Assembly: GCA_005800465.1 (NCBI GenBank)
Contig: SYFI01000002.1
Coordinates: forward strand, 1 to 8,245
Origin: Actinomycetota bacterium
Lineage (GTDB): Bacteria; Actinomycetota; Thermoleophilia; Miltoncostaeales; Miltoncostaeaceae
Direction of reading: 5' to 3'
Length of the DNA: 8,245 nucleotides
Of the stretch, positions 6,942 to 8,245 are shown piece by piece (position 1 is the first letter of the stretch; each line of letters opens with the position of its first letter). The notes beneath the pieces are model-generated. The model was not told the origin of the DNA and searched no databases. It was given only the letters and a program-made list of their open reading frames with translations. A program made the translations under genes and the position numbers.

Positions 6942-7694
6942 ATGGCACTGAAGTCACCCTCTCCCGCGCTCATCGTGTCGTGTGTCGCGCTTGCCGTGGC
7001 GCTCGGCGGCACTGGCTACGCCGTCACCAATCTGCCCAAGAACAGCGTGGGCAACTCGCAGATCAAGAAGAGCGCCGTCACCAGCGCAAAGGTGAAGGAT
7101 GGGTCGTTGGTCGCCGCCGACTTCAAGGCGGGGGTGCTCACCACTCTGGCGGGTACCCAGGGGGCGAAGGGCGACGCCGGTGCCACCGGCGAGGCAGGAG
7201 CCACCGGCGCAAGTGGGGCGACGGGCCCCACTGGGGCGACCGGTCCCACAGCGTCGGCGTATGGGGTGAGTAATTTGGTCGTCGCTCTGAGTGCCGGAGG
7301 GGCCGCCACCGAGGTGATCCGTCTCACCACCGCGTCCCCCACATCAGGTGCGCTGGTGCTGCCCACCGCAATGCGCGTGTTCGTCATGGCCGACGTCAAC
7401 GCCTATAAGGGCACCGGCCTCGCCTCCACCGTGGGCAACCTCACCTGCCGCGTGCGCTGGGCAGAAGGTGCGGGTTCGTTCACCACGCTCACTCCGCTGC
7501 CCTCGTCCACCTTCCCCAACGTTTCTAACGGCACAGCCGTGTGGCAGAGCATGTCGGTCACCGCGCAGGTTGACCTTCCGGCTGGTAGGTACGACTTCCA
7601 GGTGCAGTGCTCTGCGTCAAACTCAGTGGGGTTGGGTACTGCTCAGCTCTCCGTGCAGGATGCCGAGATGAATGTGGTGGCCGCCGCCGCCTAG
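6942..7694 (+). CDS. Membrane-anchored collagen-like repeat protein
   Basis: The 250-residue protein has one N-terminal hydrophobic segment (about 8-28, ending GGTGYAV) that can act as a signal anchor or uncleaved signal peptide. Next comes a conserved-looking block, NSVGNSQIKKSAVTSAKVKD followed by GSLVAADFKAG (34-64), typical of this exported family in Thermoleophilia. Residues 71-103 are eleven uninterrupted Gly-X-Y triplets, such as GAKGDA, GATGEA and GATGPT, rich in Ala, Thr and Pro. The remaining about 147 residues form a beta-rich domain with two cysteines (C169, C223) that could pair. Known bacterial collagen-like proteins trimerise through such triplets and display globular domains outside the cell; here the stalk is very short. 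The role is unknown, with adhesion or surface structure the general expectation. The gene lies 40 bp after the secreted-protein gene in the same direction. Confidence 0.87.
   Translation: MALKSPSPALIVSCVALAVALGGTGYAVTNLPKNSVGNSQIKKSAVTSAKVKDGSLVAADFKAGVLTTLAGTQGAKGDAGATGEAGATGASGATGPTGATGPTASAYGVSNLVVALSAGGAATEVIRLTTASPTSGALVLPTAMRVFVMADVNAYKGTGLASTVGNLTCRVRWAEGAGSFTTLTPLPSSTFPNVSNGTAVWQSMSVTAQVDLPAGRYDFQVQCSASNSVGLGTAQLSVQDAEMNVVAAAA
7152..7250 (+). repeat. Gly-X-Y coding repeat (11 triplets)
   Basis: Ninety-nine bases encode eleven consecutive Gly-X-Y triplets. At the DNA level there is a loose 9-base theme (GGNGCNACN) with variable third positions. This suggests an old repeat held by protein selection, or one that has drifted since it expanded, rather than a freshly expanded array. 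Confidence 0.8.
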
Positions 7695-7703
7695 GTGTTG
7701 TGC

Positions 7704-8245
7704 CTACACCGGGATGGTCTCGGTGGTGCGTGAGCCCTTCTTGCCCGCGATAATTGCCCGGAGCGCCGTGCCCTTGGCGGGCTTGCCCTTCATGACCACC
7801 TTCACCTTCACCACCTTGCCGGCCTTGGCGTTCTTCACCGCAACGGCCTTGGTGGTGGACTTCTTCACTGCCACGCCCGCGATGTCCGACCCGGCGAGCA
7901 TGGGCAGCACCTTGCCTGCCTTGGTCTCAAGGCGAAACGAGTAGTTGCCGCTGGCCGCGTAGCGCAGGGTGAAGGTGATGGTGGTGCGACCGCCCTTGGT
8001 GGCGGTGCGCAGGTTCTTGGTGACCGGCGTCACCACGTTGGTGGGGCCGGTGGGCGCACCGCTTGGCGCGGGTGCCGGGGCGGGCGGGGGTGCCGGGGCG
8101 GGCGGGGGTGCCGCGTTGCCGGTGGTGATGCTGCCCACGCTCGCGCTGTTCTCGTTGCTGAACCACATCAGGCCATTGGGGCCCGCAGTGATCACCGACG
8201 GGTACGAGTTAGGGGTGATGCCTGCCGAGTATTCGGTGATTGCGC
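7704..8245 (-). CDS. C-terminal part of a Vgb-like (virginiamycin B lyase type) beta-propeller protein, 5' end cut by window edge
   Basis: The frame is open to the right edge, giving the last 179 residues. The visible start, AITEYSAGITPNSYPS followed by VITAGPNGLMWFSNENSASV and GSITTG, is a full blade of the virginiamycin B lyase-type propeller (family pattern: ITEF-x-x-G, then I-x-x-GPDGNLWFTE, then IGRIT). A Pro-Ala linker (PPPAPAPPPAPAPAP, about residues 46-60 of the visible part) joins it to a roughly 110-residue C-terminal domain. That domain is rich in Lys, Val and Thr and has alternating beta strands (for example TTITFTLRYAASGNYSFRLE). It resembles an Ig-like or Fn3-like module. In Thermoleophilia such propellers are usually large exported proteins. 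A true streptogramin lyase would be a stand-alone propeller of about 300 residues, so antibiotic cleavage should not be assumed. The stop lies 9 bp from the stop of the convergent collagen-like gene. Confidence 0.85.
   Translation of the reverse strand, partial: AITEYSAGITPNSYPSVITAGPNGLMWFSNENSASVGSITTGNAAPPPAPAPPPAPAPAPSGAPTGPTNVVTPVTKNLRTATKGGRTTITFTLRYAASGNYSFRLETKAGKVLPMLAGSDIAGVAVKKSTTKAVAVKNAKAGKVVKVKVVMKGKPAKGTALRAIIAGKKGSRTTETIPV
8071..8113 (-). repeat. 18-bp tandem repeat encoding the Pro-Ala linker
   Basis: On the plus strand the unit GGTGCCGGGGCGGGCGGG occurs twice without change (8071-8088, 8089-8106), followed by a partial third copy (8107-8113). Being a multiple of three, it adds six residues per copy to the Pro-Ala linker without shifting the frame. 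The identical copies suggest recent slippage and possible length variation between strains. Confidence 0.8.

Noticed and set aside
6972..6983. A lipobox-like IVSC at residues 11-14 of the collagen-like protein
   Set aside because: The hydrophobic stretch before the Cys is too short and most of the hydrophobic segment follows it, so a transmembrane anchor fits better than a lipoprotein signal.
7694..7710. GGTGT/ACACC pair at the convergent gene junction as a bidirectional terminator
   Set aside because: The stem is only five base pairs and has no T-run on either strand.
7704..8245. Streptogramin resistance gene
   Set aside because: Only a propeller blade is visible and it is fused to a linker and an extra domain; no catalytic lyase residues can be confirmed in the window.

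Overview
The window is GC-rich (about two-thirds G+C by eye) and carries five protein-coding genes, two of them cut by the window edges. No rRNA, tRNA, CRISPR array, insertion sequence or integrase is visible. The collagen-like protein carries an N-terminal block (a GGTGYAV membrane segment, then NSVGNSQIKKSAVTSAKVKDGSL and AADF) that I know mainly from Thermoleophilia and related deep-branching Actinomycetota. TANNNT -10 boxes lying almost on the start codons also fit an actinobacterium. The assignment to Thermoleophilia is an inference.

Left two-thirds (1-5741, minus strand): a two-gene operon for a heterodimeric helicase-nuclease of the AddAB/AdnAB class. The upstream gene (5741 to 3114) is an AddB-like protein. 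Its motor half has lost the Walker A and Walker B motifs, but its C-terminal PD-(D/E)XK nuclease core and four candidate iron-sulfur cysteines are present. The downstream gene (3117 to beyond base 1) is an AddA-like protein with a full set of UvrD-type SF1 helicase motifs followed by a second PD-(D/E)XK nuclease. The genes overlap by ATGA, and a GGAG Shine-Dalgarno site sits in the end of the first. The likely job is resection of double-strand breaks for RecA loading, plus degradation of unprotected linear DNA.

Middle (5742-5920): a 179-bp divergent intergenic region with a 12-bp-arm inverted repeat and a TANNNT -10 candidate facing each way.

Right third: on the plus strand, a secreted protein of unknown function (5921-6901) and, 40 bp later, a membrane-anchored collagen-like protein (6942-7694), probably co-transcribed. 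They meet head-on, with a 9-bp gap, the 3' end of a minus-strand gene (7704 to beyond 8245). That gene encodes a Vgb-like beta-propeller followed by a Pro-Ala linker and a lysine-rich beta domain. All three look like cell-envelope or secreted products and have no visible link to the DNA-repair pair.

The most unusual element is a perfect 29-bp palindrome (4996-5024) inside the coding sequence of the AddB-like gene. It looks like a mobile palindromic repeat inserted in frame in a linker. I see no convincing wholly new system. The AddAB variant, with a dead motor, altered nuclease His, atypical cysteine spacing and a His-to-Phe change in helicase motif V, is the part most worth following up.
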